Notes: generated by a model from the sequence alone, not told the origin. A stretch of 64,000 nucleotides of DNA from Planctomycetota bacterium (GCA_022574595.1 JACZRS010000010.1:62001-126000), one strand, 5' to 3'; shown: positions 19,601-28,150, counted from the first letter of the stretch. Numbers and translations: made by a program.

Positions 19601-19824
19601 AAGCTGTTAGTGAACTGTTAAAGGTTGACATTCTCTACGCCTATCCGCAGTGGAGCGCAGCTGCTTTATATGAAGCTGGTCGCTGTTTCCAAGAATTAGG
19701 TAACCCAACCAACGCGCGTAAGCAATTTGAACTAGTCCGCACAAAGCACAAAGATTCGAAATGGGCGCAGCTTGCAGAAGCTCGCTTAACGGAATTATCC
19801 CAAGCCAGCTTGCCCGGCGATTGA
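16672..19824 (+). CDS. Secreted 1050-residue TPR-repeat protein (YbgF/BamD-like)
   Basis: A signal peptide (to about residue 27, ending NQASAQS) is followed by TPR-type helical repeats along the whole length. Many units show the LGxxxYxxxxYxxAxxxFxxx pattern, for example ARYGLGVAHYRLEQYEHAIS and ALFQQGQALVSAKKYQQAAN. Such proteins scaffold other proteins in the periplasm. The closest analogue is YbgF/CpoB, which sits beside Tol-Pal genes. It is the first gene of a four-gene cluster with exbB, exbD and a giant protein, 48 bases from exbB, so it is likely part of the same envelope machine. Confidence 0.8.
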   Translation: MSFGRFQNLAAVVTIICIACSTNQASAQSSDLRDYFSASGLLQRGMYDLAIVEYRKFLDAHPEHEKATTARYGLGVAHYRLEQYEHAISQLSQISDEIDFAYAAETLTLLGQSHLALRQFADATASFGKVVANLAEHDLADDAAALQAESLYRDGKYERVKEPGSMLISRWPKSLHRERAELFWGLSDMARKDYPEAAARFKGMSQRFTGGKHADQVALLLGQCLHRSNAITDAAKQYKTVIAKARREYLPEALYGLAMIQHGQRKLDSAGELLDRLLLEFSPHDLDSAAKLLRGRVWFDKEEYQKAYDLFAQVQRVKSEHQDDAAYWLAKCELRRDKPGIAANKLKDAIAAYPKSDLLAEMIYDRAVALLRIAQPDEAMNALGMFRNTFPEHKLSANALHLMAATEHQQRRYDSSLQLCAQFATKYSNHQLAASIAFLKAENLFLSKDYERAANAYESFNAAYPDDGQSTKATFRLGMSQYHRSLFKEADEILTPLAKGSETPVEFAKALLAVGDIHFQQGRWEKAQQYLGDYISLGSDLVSVDDALLKLSLSQARLEDYKSALNTLDELLRGHPDSPHYVQGVFERGQVLVALKHPEQAQQAFEQLLSEAGDSRFAVHALNHLGAIASQRGSFKDAAEYYKQAVALDPGDELKAEALFQQGQALVSAKKYQQAANVFADVISAYPSHSRLPQSAALRAISLARQGKFEIALAEILKIEKEHGSKIKKSLLTAVWYEKAWCLRELDRSNEAQQVYLTILNSGKDQRLIDHALLELAELESQDEQYAVAAGRLKTLREKAVQTNKVAADLLERATYRLGVCEFRLDNFPQAIQIFEEFLDTFTESDLVASSSLLCGEALFKTGSYEMAAKHLTHVVDYYSGDDTFGPSLLRLGECLAILQRWKKSEEIFRIYLNAFNDSDLWYQAQFGTAWALENQQKLEQAIVSYRPVIDRHQGPTAARAQFQTGECLFALKRLDEAVSELLKVDILYAYPQWSAAALYEAGRCFQELGNPTNARKQFELVRTKHKDSKWAQLAEARLTELSQASLPGD

Positions 19825-19872
19825 GGATCAGTAGAAAATAACTGTGCAATTAAATCACAGGGAGTCAGATCT

Positions 19873-20670
19873 GTGTTAACAACAATTATTGGTTTAAGCA
19901 GTTTAGTCTTAGCGCAAAGCCAGGATGCCACATCAACTTCACAAGAGCTTGTTGTTGCCAATCTTTGGGATTTCGTAGAAAAAGGTGGCGTGATGATGAT
20001 CCCAATTGGGATCTGCTCCTTTATAGCTATGGCTGTCTTTATCGAACGCCTGGTTAGCTTAAGACGTGAAAATATCATCCCCAAGGCATTTTTAGTTGGG
20101 CTTAAAAAAATCCTTAAGAAGGATCCAACAAATAAAACTTCTGCAATCAAATATTGCAAGAAGAATAAAAGCCCCGTTGCAAATGTTTTTGCTTCGGGAA
20201 TAAAAAGCCTTAATGGGTCAATTGAAAGTATGCAGCAGCATATTGATGATGCAGGCGCGCGCGAAGTGGTAAAGTTGAGACGTTTTGTTCGTGTGCTATC
20301 AGTAATAGCCTCGATCGCACCGCTTCTGGGATTACTCGGCACAATCTTTGGAATGATTCGCGCATTTCAAACTGTTGCGATCAGCCCAGATGCGCTTGGA
20401 AAAACTGAACTGTTAGCCGAGGGGATTTACGAAGCCATGATCACCACCGCAGCGGGGCTTTGCGTTGCTATACCGGTCCTAATCGCATACCACTTGATCT
20501 CATCCAAGATTGATAAATTGGTTGCGGATATTGATCAGATGACGGTTGATTTCCTGGAGGAATTAGCAGATGGCGGATTTGGTGCTACTCAAAAAGAATC
20601 GCAGACTGAAATTGCTAGTACTGATGAATCGGTAATTGATGAATCAAAAGTTCAAGTTGCGGCAACCTAA
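19873..20670 (+). CDS. exbB: ExbB/TolQ/MotA-family proton channel protein
   Basis: The 265-residue inner-membrane protein starts at GTG 19873 after a GGGAG site. A short hydrophobic N terminus precedes the first core helix (GVMMIPIGICSFIAMAVFIERL), a cytoplasmic loop, and two helices with the family motifs IASIAPLLGLLGTIFGMI and EAMITTAAGLCVAIPVLIAY. ExbB/TolQ forms a pentamer that uses the proton gradient together with ExbD/TolR to drive a TonB/TolA-like partner. The partner is proposed to be the giant protein two genes downstream. Confidence 0.92.
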   Translation: MLTTIIGLSSLVLAQSQDATSTSQELVVANLWDFVEKGGVMMIPIGICSFIAMAVFIERLVSLRRENIIPKAFLVGLKKILKKDPTNKTSAIKYCKKNKSPVANVFASGIKSLNGSIESMQQHIDDAGAREVVKLRRFVRVLSVIASIAPLLGLLGTIFGMIRAFQTVAISPDALGKTELLAEGIYEAMITTAAGLCVAIPVLIAYHLISSKIDKLVADIDQMTVDFLEELADGGFGATQKESQTEIASTDESVIDESKVQVAAT

Positions 20671-20685
20671 TCGGAGTGCATAGTC

Positions 20686-21102
20686 ATGATTAAGTCACAT
20701 GATCCAGAAGCAGCAGCAACTATCGAGCTGACACCGATTATAGACATGGTGTTTTTGCTTTTGATATTTTTTTTAGTTGCCACGACCTTTCACCAAACTG
20801 AACGAGAGATGCAAATTGCGCTTCCCGTATCAAGTTCAGCCGGTCCTATTAGCGCAGCAATGCGCGAAATCATTATTAATGTTCAGGATGATGGGCAAAT
20901 TATCGTAAGTGGCAGCGTTATTGAACCGGATGATCTTAAAGCCATGATTCAGCAAGCGGTAGCACTTAATCCCGAACAAAAAGTTACTGTGCGTGGCGAT
21001 CGCAACGCGGCGTACGGCCATATTGCCCTGGTACTTGATATCTGTAAAGGAAGTGGTGTGTCTGAACCTTATCTTGATTCGGTGCCCACTGATGCAGGAT
21101 GA
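20686..21102 (+). CDS. exbD: ExbD/TolR-family protein
   Basis: The 138-residue protein has one N-terminal membrane helix (ELTPIIDMVFLLLIFFLVAT) that contains the conserved proton-carrying aspartate in the PIIDMVF motif, followed by the periplasmic ExbD/TolR domain (VTVRGDRNAAYGHIALVLDI). It is the stator partner of the preceding ExbB and lies 15 bases after it. Confidence 0.93.
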   Translation: MIKSHDPEAAATIELTPIIDMVFLLLIFFLVATTFHQTEREMQIALPVSSSAGPISAAMREIIINVQDDGQIIVSGSVIEPDDLKAMIQQAVALNPEQKVTVRGDRNAAYGHIALVLDICKGSGVSEPYLDSVPTDAG

Positions 21103-21134
21103 AGTTAATCGTGCCTAAGGTGATCAATTAGCGA

Positions 21135-24100
21135 ATGAAACGGATCACGAAAATATGGTTAGTGGGTGGGATAAGCGCTGTTATATTAAGCGGCGTGGGG
21201 GCTATTGCCTGGCATCTTCGCACACAAAGTTCTATTTTCTACACAGATGCCGATGCCATTCGAAGACCAATCGATGAAGTTAAACCGCGCGACATTCTTT
21301 GGCGGCCTGCGGTTAAACTATCAGATGAAATAAATTCGTCAGCGGATGAAAAAGATCCGGCGGTTGGCGCTGGCGCAATGACAATTTACTTCGCACGAGC
21401 TAATGCTCAATCCAATGCGGATATTTATTATGCAAGTAAGACTGCGAACGGCTGGACTACTCCCAAAGCTCTATTAGATATCAATACTGATGCGGATGAA
21501 CGTGGGCCTGCTTTGAGTGCTGATGGTAGTTCGCTTTACTTTTACAGTGACAGGGCAGGTGGGTTTGGTGGATACGATCTTTGGGTGGCAAGTCGTGGTG
21601 ATAGCGGTTGGCTTGAGCCGATCAATCTTGGTGAGGAAGTAAACTCTGCCTATAACGATTATGGCCCATGCCTTACGCCTGATGGATCGCGCGTTTATTT
21701 CACATCCAATCGGCCCAAACTTGGTGCTACTGATGCTCCATCTGATGATGCGTGGCTAACTGAGATTAAAGCGGATTATGAGAATCGTGATTATGATTTA
21801 TATTCAGCTGCAATTGATGCAACTCAATATGGACCTGCAAGAGTAGTTGATAAACTCAACACTTCGGCCAATGAAAGCGCGCCGGCAATCAGCCCCGCAG
21901 GTGATTTTATTTATTTTACATCGGATCGAACGGGTGGCTCAGGTGGATTTGATATTTATCGAGCGCGCATATTGCCTGATGGGCTTGCAGATCCAACTAA
22001 CCTGGGCGATACACTTAACACGGAATTTGATGAGTTAAGCCCCGAATTAACACTACGCGGCTTCGGCATATATTTTAGTTCAGCACGCAATAACCATAGT
22101 TTCGACATTTACTATGCAGAGTCGCGCGAGGTGTTTGCCCAAACCGAAACCTATCGCGCTTCTGTGGATTGGGCATCACTCTGGCCTTATTTGCTGGGGA
22201 TGTTGTTGGGTTTGCTGGGTGTATTGCTGTCACTCTTGCTATTGCAAGCTGCGCAGCGATTGCAATATAAACGACTAAATCTTATTGCGCGGTGTTTGCT
22301 TGCATCATTATTGGTTCACATGTGCTTGATGTTGCTTTTAAGTGCCTGGGGAGTTGGGTCAGCTATATCTGATATGTTAAAGCAAGGCCAGGCTGTGCAG
22401 GTTGCTCTCGTATCAAATGCTTCTGGTAGTGATCTGGCCGCTCAGCTTAGAGGCGAACTAACCAAGTTAGAAGTCTCCGAATCAAGTGAGCAATCACAAA
22501 GAAGCGAAACGCCAGCGGTAGAGGCTGAAATTTCACCTGCTGAAACTTCGTTTGATGTTGCACGGCTAGAGATACAAGAAGAGTTAACACCTCTTGAGGT
22601 AAATGTTGATAAAAATGAAGCTGAGCCAAGCGAAACCGAATTGTCTCAGGAAGTTGCAGTTAATAATATTGAAAAACCAAGTCCAAGCACTGCATCTTTG
22701 AATGTTGAGATTGTGCGCGTGGATAAAACAGAGGCGCAGCAAGGCGAAGCCCCCTCGCACGAAACTAGTACGACTCCGCAAGAGGCTCGAAATCAAACTG
22801 CGGTTGTTGAGGCAACAAGATCACAATCTGCGACCTTTACTCCGGAAACTGCTGCAATATCTCTATCACAAATGTCGCAGGAACCCACAGCTGTTATTGC
22901 CAGGGCAGTGGATAACACGAGGCCACAGTTGCCACAAGCGCTAGTAAATACACCTCTTGATAGTGAAAGTGCAGCTCTTGATATTAATGGACCTGTTTCC
23001 GATTATGCGCCGGTAGATCGTAATGAAGAAGCCCCGCGCAAGGTGGAGGCTGCATCGGGTATTTTTCCACGTCAAGATTCTAATGCGCTGGCGAGTATTG
23101 ATGAGGCTTTACCTTCATCAGTTGTTGTGGCTCCAGCTAGCGCAACCTACCAATCTGTTGGCGAAAGCTTTGCAGTAGAAATTGCAAACGAAGCTATAGT
23201 TGCGATGTCACCAACTGATCTAAAACCCGCTGATGCTGAGTTTGCTGACAGTGTTGTATCTGTAATTGTTGATGTGCCTGAAGAATATTCAATTGAGCAA
23301 GTTGCGGAATCAACTTTGCAGGCAACTAATGCAGAGCCGCTGGGTTCGAGAACAGATGCACAGTTACCTTTGGCAAATGCGTCAACAAATAATAGTAGCG
23401 TAGCCATCACGCCTCTAAATACTGATTCATCGAATGAGACAACAAAGAGCTTTGCAAGTGCTGCACTGGAAGATACATCATCTCCAAACATTGCTCAAAG
23501 TTCAGATTTAGCGCAGCTTGCAATTACGATTGATGGTGTTGGTTCGATTGATGTAATGTTGCCTGAGGTATCTGAGCAAAGTGCTGTGGCAACTACTAAG
23601 CCTGTAGATTCTGCGCTACTTGCTGAGAATACTTTATCGAGTAAGGGTGAGATAAATGATACTGTCAATTATGGCTCTATTAGTGAGTCGGTTGTTTTAG
23701 TAGCTCCAGCCGTTGTGGAAAATCAAAGTGATTCACAAACAAGTATCGCCAAGTTGAAGGTAGTTGATGCGGCTACTCAAAAATCACAACAACCAAGCGA
23801 TGTAATTCACCTTGATGAGGCTCTGTTTGACATCGCACCTATTGCAACGGATATCGCACTACTGGAAGAAGCGAATACTGACTTGCAAATAGTGGAAAAT
23901 AAACCTTACTTGCTTGCAGCGTTGCAAACACCCCAAACTGCTGCAGCTCAACTTCAGTTGGAGGTTGATGAGCATATCGCAGCACCAATAACCATCTACG
24001 ATTCACCCTCGCCTGTCTTACTTTATGAAGCTAGTTTGCTCAAAGATGTATACGCAGAGCAAATTGATGCAGAGTTGATGCTCGATCCATTGTCGCTTAG

Positions 24101-25904
24101 TGAACTGACAACAGCGCCATTGTTAGCAATAGACTCGATTGACATTGACATAAAACTTCCATTGCGACAAGCAGCTGCACCTGATATTTACAAGCAACGA
24201 GCTACGGAGCAACGTGAAGAACTGATTGAGCGCATGGGAGGATCGCAGGAAACAGAGCAAGCGGTAACCGCAGCGCTGGATTGGCTTGCCCGGCATCAAA
24301 GCCAAGATGGCCGTTGGGATGGCAGCGATTTTGATGATAATTGCAATGAATGTGAGGGGCGCACAAAGGTCGAAGTTGATATCGCGCTTACAGGCTTAGC
24401 GCTATTAGCATTTCTAGGTGCAGATAATACGCACTTTAACCAAGGCCCATATCAGGAAACGGTTGATCGCGGCATAAACTGGCTATTAAAACAACAACGC
24501 ACAAGCGGCGATCTCATTGGCGATGAGTCGATGTACAGTCACGGCATGGCCAGCATAGCTCTAACCGAAGCGTTCGGCATGACGGGGGATCCGAGACTAC
24601 TTGAGCCGGTTACTAAGGCAATTAGCTTTATTTATGCGGCTAGAAATACGCGAATTGGAGGTTGGCGCTACGCGCCCGGCCAAGTCGGTGATACTTCAGT
24701 TCTAGGCTGGCAAATGATGGCTTTAACCAGCGCCAAGAGAAGCGGCCTTGATGTTCCTGACGGAGCGTTTGATGTAGCAGCTAATTGGCTTAAGCTTGTT
24801 TCAAGAGTGGATCAGCCGGGGCGTTATTCGTATCAGCCAGAGCGTGAAGTGACGCCGGCCATGACGGCTGAGGCTATGTTTGTGCAGCAGCTTCTGGGTA
24901 AACCGCGAACTGATGTGAAGATGCAATTCTCAGCTGATTATTTGCTGGAAAATCTGCCAAATTGGGAAAATGATCTGAATACCTATTACTGGTATTACGC
25001 AACACTTGCTCTATATCAACATCAAGGCGATGCATGGGATAATTGGAATGATCGGATGAAGGATCAGCTTGTAGCCCACCAAAGAACTGATGGGCTCGCA
25101 GCAGGCAGTTGGGATCCAGATGGGCCTTGGGCGGATGTTGGTGGTCGTGTGTATCAGACGGCGATTTGTGCGTTGACATTAGAAGTTTATTACCGCTATC
25201 TGCCACGCTTTTTAAGTGCGGAAACTGCTCACGTTCCTAATATGATTCGCGGAAAAGTTACTGATGCACGAACAGGAGCAGTACTTGCGGGGGCTGTGAT
25301 TCGCATTGATCTAAGCGCTGATTTGCCTTTAACAGTTGTGACAAATGAAGCCGGTCGATATGTACTGGTAACTCCGCAGCTGCCTGATTTTGTTGCGCTC
25401 TCAGCTTCACATGAAGGATATTTGCCAGAAGCGAGTAATGTTGCATCAAGTGAACTAAAACGATCAACCGTAACACGTGATTTTCAATTAAAACCATTGC
25501 AAAATGATATTATTGCCATTGAAGCTGTGCCTGAGGTTCATCATTTGGGTAACGACCTATTTGATGGCCGAATCAACAGTCTGTTTCAAAAGAAAAGTGA
25601 GGGATTAGTTTTTACAGCTGAGTTTGTACTAACCGCAAACCAGATACCACCTTTTGTAAATCATGCTGAAATTGTGCTGATGGTCAAAGGCGTTCAAGTT
25701 GGCAATGAGCTAAGGATCAATGGCAATTTGCTTGAAGCTCGACTGAATCGCTCGCCGCGCGATGGAAGTTTCAGCGAGTTTGTTGCAGAATTTCCTGCTT
25801 CGTGGTTACTTGAGGGCATAAATACGTTGCAAATCAAATCAGTACGCGGCAGCGATCTTGATGACTTTGAGTTTGTAAATATACAAATCCGCTTAGGCCA
25901 ATAG
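21135..25904 (+). CDS. Giant envelope protein: TolB-like propeller, TonB-like helix, squalene-cyclase-fold domain
   Basis: The 1589-residue protein begins with a membrane helix (about 6-26), then PD40/TolB-like beta-propeller repeats (about 60-330; repeated YFxSDRxGGxGGxDLW-type motifs). Two further helices follow (about 350-410). The second contains S391-L-L-V-H395, the SxxxH pattern of TonB and TolA helices. A low-complexity acidic linker (about 430-1030) would span the periplasm. After it comes an alpha/alpha-toroid domain like prenyltransferase/squalene oxidase repeats (about 1035-1360; WLARHQSQDGRWDG, then WLLKQQRTSGDLIGD). A carboxypeptidase-regulatory-like beta domain (about 1366-1450) and a final beta-sandwich complete it. 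Lying just after exbB-exbD, it is a good candidate for the energised partner. The last 63 bases recur in diverged form at 28151. Confidence 0.75.
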   Translation: MKRITKIWLVGGISAVILSGVGAIAWHLRTQSSIFYTDADAIRRPIDEVKPRDILWRPAVKLSDEINSSADEKDPAVGAGAMTIYFARANAQSNADIYYASKTANGWTTPKALLDINTDADERGPALSADGSSLYFYSDRAGGFGGYDLWVASRGDSGWLEPINLGEEVNSAYNDYGPCLTPDGSRVYFTSNRPKLGATDAPSDDAWLTEIKADYENRDYDLYSAAIDATQYGPARVVDKLNTSANESAPAISPAGDFIYFTSDRTGGSGGFDIYRARILPDGLADPTNLGDTLNTEFDELSPELTLRGFGIYFSSARNNHSFDIYYAESREVFAQTETYRASVDWASLWPYLLGMLLGLLGVLLSLLLLQAAQRLQYKRLNLIARCLLASLLVHMCLMLLLSAWGVGSAISDMLKQGQAVQVALVSNASGSDLAAQLRGELTKLEVSESSEQSQRSETPAVEAEISPAETSFDVARLEIQEELTPLEVNVDKNEAEPSETELSQEVAVNNIEKPSPSTASLNVEIVRVDKTEAQQGEAPSHETSTTPQEARNQTAVVEATRSQSATFTPETAAISLSQMSQEPTAVIARAVDNTRPQLPQALVNTPLDSESAALDINGPVSDYAPVDRNEEAPRKVEAASGIFPRQDSNALASIDEALPSSVVVAPASATYQSVGESFAVEIANEAIVAMSPTDLKPADAEFADSVVSVIVDVPEEYSIEQVAESTLQATNAEPLGSRTDAQLPLANASTNNSSVAITPLNTDSSNETTKSFASAALEDTSSPNIAQSSDLAQLAITIDGVGSIDVMLPEVSEQSAVATTKPVDSALLAENTLSSKGEINDTVNYGSISESVVLVAPAVVENQSDSQTSIAKLKVVDAATQKSQQPSDVIHLDEALFDIAPIATDIALLEEANTDLQIVENKPYLLAALQTPQTAAAQLQLEVDEHIAAPITIYDSPSPVLLYEASLLKDVYAEQIDAELMLDPLSLSELTTAPLLAIDSIDIDIKLPLRQAAAPDIYKQRATEQREELIERMGGSQETEQAVTAALDWLARHQSQDGRWDGSDFDDNCNECEGRTKVEVDIALTGLALLAFLGADNTHFNQGPYQETVDRGINWLLKQQRTSGDLIGDESMYSHGMASIALTEAFGMTGDPRLLEPVTKAISFIYAARNTRIGGWRYAPGQVGDTSVLGWQMMALTSAKRSGLDVPDGAFDVAANWLKLVSRVDQPGRYSYQPEREVTPAMTAEAMFVQQLLGKPRTDVKMQFSADYLLENLPNWENDLNTYYWYYATLALYQHQGDAWDNWNDRMKDQLVAHQRTDGLAAGSWDPDGPWADVGGRVYQTAICALTLEVYYRYLPRFLSAETAHVPNMIRGKVTDARTGAVLAGAVIRIDLSADLPLTVVTNEAGRYVLVTPQLPDFVALSASHEGYLPEASNVASSELKRSTVTRDFQLKPLQNDIIAIEAVPEVHHLGNDLFDGRINSLFQKKSEGLVFTAEFVLTANQIPPFVNHAEIVLMVKGVQVGNELRINGNLLEARLNRSPRDGSFSEFVAEFPASWLLEGINTLQIKSVRGSDLDDFEFVNIQIRLGQ
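25842..25904 (+). repeat. Left copy of the duplicated 63-base gene end
   Basis: The last 21 codons of the giant gene, VRGSDLDDFEFVNIQIRLGQ plus stop, match 28151-28213 at 51 of 63 bases and 18 of 20 residues. Similarity begins abruptly at the GTA/GTG codon. Most differences are synonymous. The two copies frame a three-gene island. Confidence 0.85.
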
Positions 25905-25923
25905 CGTATAAGAAACGATTGCT

Positions 25924-26058
25924 AAGGAGTTTCCAGGCAAGAAAATAAAGTAGCCAATCCCCTCCTAGTATCTTCGTCGGCCGTGAACGGTACTCGATGG
26001 TCTTCTTACCACGAAGTATCAACTCAGCATAGGGTTGGCGGATAGACAAGGCTCGCAT
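25924..26058 (-). pseudogene. Truncated ASCH-domain gene (N-terminal remnant)
   Basis: Reading leftward from ATG 26058, the first 30 residues (RALSIRQPYAELILRGKKTI, then EYRSRPTKI) are the typical start of ASCH-domain proteins, which have a PUA-like RNA-binding fold. After about 45 residues the similarity ends and the frame runs into the antisense of the giant gene's 3' end. The rest of the domain is missing, so this is a broken copy at the left edge of the accessory island. Confidence 0.65.
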
Positions 26059-26146
26059 ATACTGTCTATCGACTGAATCGAGGACAACCTACGCATCCTA
26101 CAATATTGACATGAATAGCAACAACAGCAAGGCGATGGAGGACAGG

Positions 26147-26917
26147 ATGATAGAACGCACTTTATATTACCAAGCGGGTTTCTTTTCTCCAGATGCCTAT
26201 CTGGAGGCGACTCCAGAGATCATCCGTCGTTTGTTGGAGGCCTTTGACTACAAGGACTTCATACCAACAACTGTACCGGAAATTGTTATTGGCTCACCTC
26301 AACAGGGGTTGATGGCTGTTGGTCCATTCTCACCCAAGATGAGGATAAATGTAACTACTCCAAATCAGGAGTGGACTCTTGCATTTCAGCCAGATCGCGT
26401 GTCACTGAAGAAGATGGAAGTAATTGGAGGTGCTATAGGAGAACCAGAGGACTTCCAGAACGATGCTATAGAAATGTTCGCACGACTAGAAAAAGCGAAA
26501 GTTTTCTCGTTCTCCGGAAGTCGGCTGACGTATAACACTCGGGGATTGCTTCCTGAAATGAAAGACGAACAGCTTACTAAGGTAAATACACGCATTCTTC
26601 GACTTCCAAGCTTTTATCAGGAGCATCCTCCGTGCGAGTGGGCGACTCGCAATGTTGCACACTTTGATTTGAAATTTGGTCCCAAGACTGAATGCTGCAA
26701 CGTTATTACAGATATCAATAGAGTCCAAGGTAGGTCGTCTATTGACGGTGGCGAAGCCAAACTGGTCGACAGGATCGAAACAAGATTTGAGATTAATACG
26801 CACCAGGATCGCCAAGAAATTAGATTTTGTCACAATGACATAAGTACATTCCTAGAATCAGCCATTAAGATTTGCAACAAGCTTAGTCACCAATCGGAAA
26901 AGGTCTTGTATGGATAA
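26147..26917 (+). CDS. Island gene 1: hypothetical protein, possibly TIGR04255-like
   Basis: The 256-residue soluble protein starts at ATG 26147, with GGAGG 5 bases upstream; in-frame ATGs at 26111 and 26135 are less well placed. It has alternating beta and helical character with no signal peptide or membrane helix. A segment around INRVQGRSSIDG and the strand-rich middle (GPFSPKMRINVTTPNQEWTL) recall the sporadically distributed TIGR04255 family, but this is a weak impression. It overlaps the next gene by 8 bases. No catalytic motif is evident. Confidence 0.6.
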   Translation: MIERTLYYQAGFFSPDAYLEATPEIIRRLLEAFDYKDFIPTTVPEIVIGSPQQGLMAVGPFSPKMRINVTTPNQEWTLAFQPDRVSLKKMEVIGGAIGEPEDFQNDAIEMFARLEKAKVFSFSGSRLTYNTRGLLPEMKDEQLTKVNTRILRLPSFYQEHPPCEWATRNVAHFDLKFGPKTECCNVITDINRVQGRSSIDGGEAKLVDRIETRFEINTHQDRQEIRFCHNDISTFLESAIKICNKLSHQSEKVLYG

Positions 26918-27518
26918 GAAATCTGTCATCGATGTGCCGGTTACGCTGAGATCCGATAGCAAGCTCCGCCCAGCGGCTCCACAGGTTGATCCGCCAACGG
27001 CATCAACTTCCGAGCTCGAGACGCTTAGTGCGGATTCGGCAGTTCTCGCTGACGCTTGCAATATCCAAGGTGATTGTCGTGACCAATTTCTTAGTAGATT
27101 TCTCATGCTGATTCACGAAAATGATTTTGAATTCGGTTACAGCAACGCAGCAGATCGTTATGTTCGCGAGTCTTTAGTCCTTTATGGGACCTTCGCTCGG
27201 GAATGGATAAGCGAACTGTTTGTTCAGAACTACTGTAATCCGTTTGTACTAGGGGCGATACTTCGGGTCATAGCTCATTTCGAATATGCGCAGATGTATC
27301 CTCAGGGAATGACTATGGCAGCAGCAGGTGTCGCTCACGACGATATATCAGTCAAAGAATGTGGAGTACGGTGTTTTGAGAATTGGGGCCATATTGATGG
27401 CCGGATGCTGCTTATGAGATTCGAATTTTCGGAGGCTTGGCTTAACGAATACCGAATTCAAGTGATCAATGACTTGGAAAGGGCCGTCACAAATGCCACT
27501 ACTTGTCCGCAAGATTGA
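26910..27518 (+). CDS. Island gene 2: hypothetical protein
   Basis: The 202-residue protein starts at ATG 26910 inside the end of island gene 1. The first 45 residues are polar and Pro/Ser-rich and look disordered. The remainder is helical (REWISELFVQNYCNPFVLGA, then ILRVIAHFEYAQMYPQGMTM) and contains a stretch about change in activity or repeats (AAAGVAHDDISVKECGVRCF) that resembles HEAT-like helices. No family was recognised. It overlaps the third gene by about 26 bases if that gene starts at 27493. Confidence 0.6.
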   Translation: MDKKSVIDVPVTLRSDSKLRPAAPQVDPPTASTSELETLSADSAVLADACNIQGDCRDQFLSRFLMLIHENDFEFGYSNAADRYVRESLVLYGTFAREWISELFVQNYCNPFVLGAILRVIAHFEYAQMYPQGMTMAAAGVAHDDISVKECGVRCFENWGHIDGRMLLMRFEFSEAWLNEYRIQVINDLERAVTNATTCPQD

Positions 27519-27990
27519 TTTCGCGAAATGGAATCAGAGGAAAATCCTCGACGGTGAATCCCCGTCCGCAGATGCAATTACTAGGTGTACAAAGACAGCA
27601 GGTAATACGCTCTCAGTCTGGTTGATAGAAAACGAGGATGAGTTAAACGACGCGGTTCTAGCAATCGTTACGGCCAATGATCATCTCGAAACGATTGATA
27701 TTCTGTCTATTGAACTCGACTTGCTTCTGAATCAAGGCATTATCTTGATCGAGAAACTTGGATTGACGCTTTACACTGACTTCGCTGATAGACACAGGGA
27801 TATCTCAGAACTCAACTATGACACTCTAGGGAAAGTGGCTCATGTAATAGTAGAGTCGATTAGGCAGAAACGGCGAAAGCGGTTCAGCAAGAAGGATCTC
27901 ATCAACCTGTTGACGGAAGCAGTGCGATTAAACAAGATTGAATGGGCTGGACTCAAACCCGATGTTCAGAAATACATCTTACTGAGCTAA
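27493..27990 (+). CDS. Island gene 3: hypothetical protein
   Basis: The 165-residue protein is read from ATG 27493 (MPLLVRKIDFAKWNQRKI); an in-frame ATG at 27469 would add eight residues. The N-terminal half is mixed alpha/beta (NTLSVWLIENEDELNDAVLA, then IVTANDHLETIDILSIE). The C-terminal half is basic and helical (VESIRQKRRKRFSKKDLINL). I have an impression of small proteins of this kind encoded beside similar partners in scattered bacteria, but cannot name a family. It is the last gene of the island operon. Confidence 0.6.
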   Translation: MPLLVRKIDFAKWNQRKILDGESPSADAITRCTKTAGNTLSVWLIENEDELNDAVLAIVTANDHLETIDILSIELDLLLNQGIILIEKLGLTLYTDFADRHRDISELNYDTLGKVAHVIVESIRQKRRKRFSKKDLINLLTEAVRLNKIEWAGLKPDVQKYILLS

Positions 27991-28041
27991 AAGTATTGCT
28001 AAGCAAACGCCTCTTTCTGCGGGAATATTCGGCTAGGGAAG

Positions 28042-28130
28042 AAAAGGGGATAAGTACATTATTTGTGCTGTCATGCACAAGGGCAATATGCGATCAACCG
28101 GTGGGACTATAATTGTACTTATCCCCTTTT
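28042..28130. mobile_element. 89-bp element with 17-bp perfect terminal inverted repeats (MITE- or REP-like)
   Basis: AAAAGGGGATAAGTACA (28042-28058) is mirrored exactly by TGTACTTATCCCCTTTT (28114-28130), with a 55-base interior that contains a second palindrome, TTGTGC (28063-28068) / GCACAA (28075-28080). Perfect 17-bp ends with an internal hairpin suggest a miniature transposable or REP-like element. It could also act as a strong bidirectional terminator. Two TTTTTCGATCC-like direct repeats follow at 28126-28149. Confidence 0.6.
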
Positions 28131-28150
28131 TCGATCCTTTTTCGATCCTT

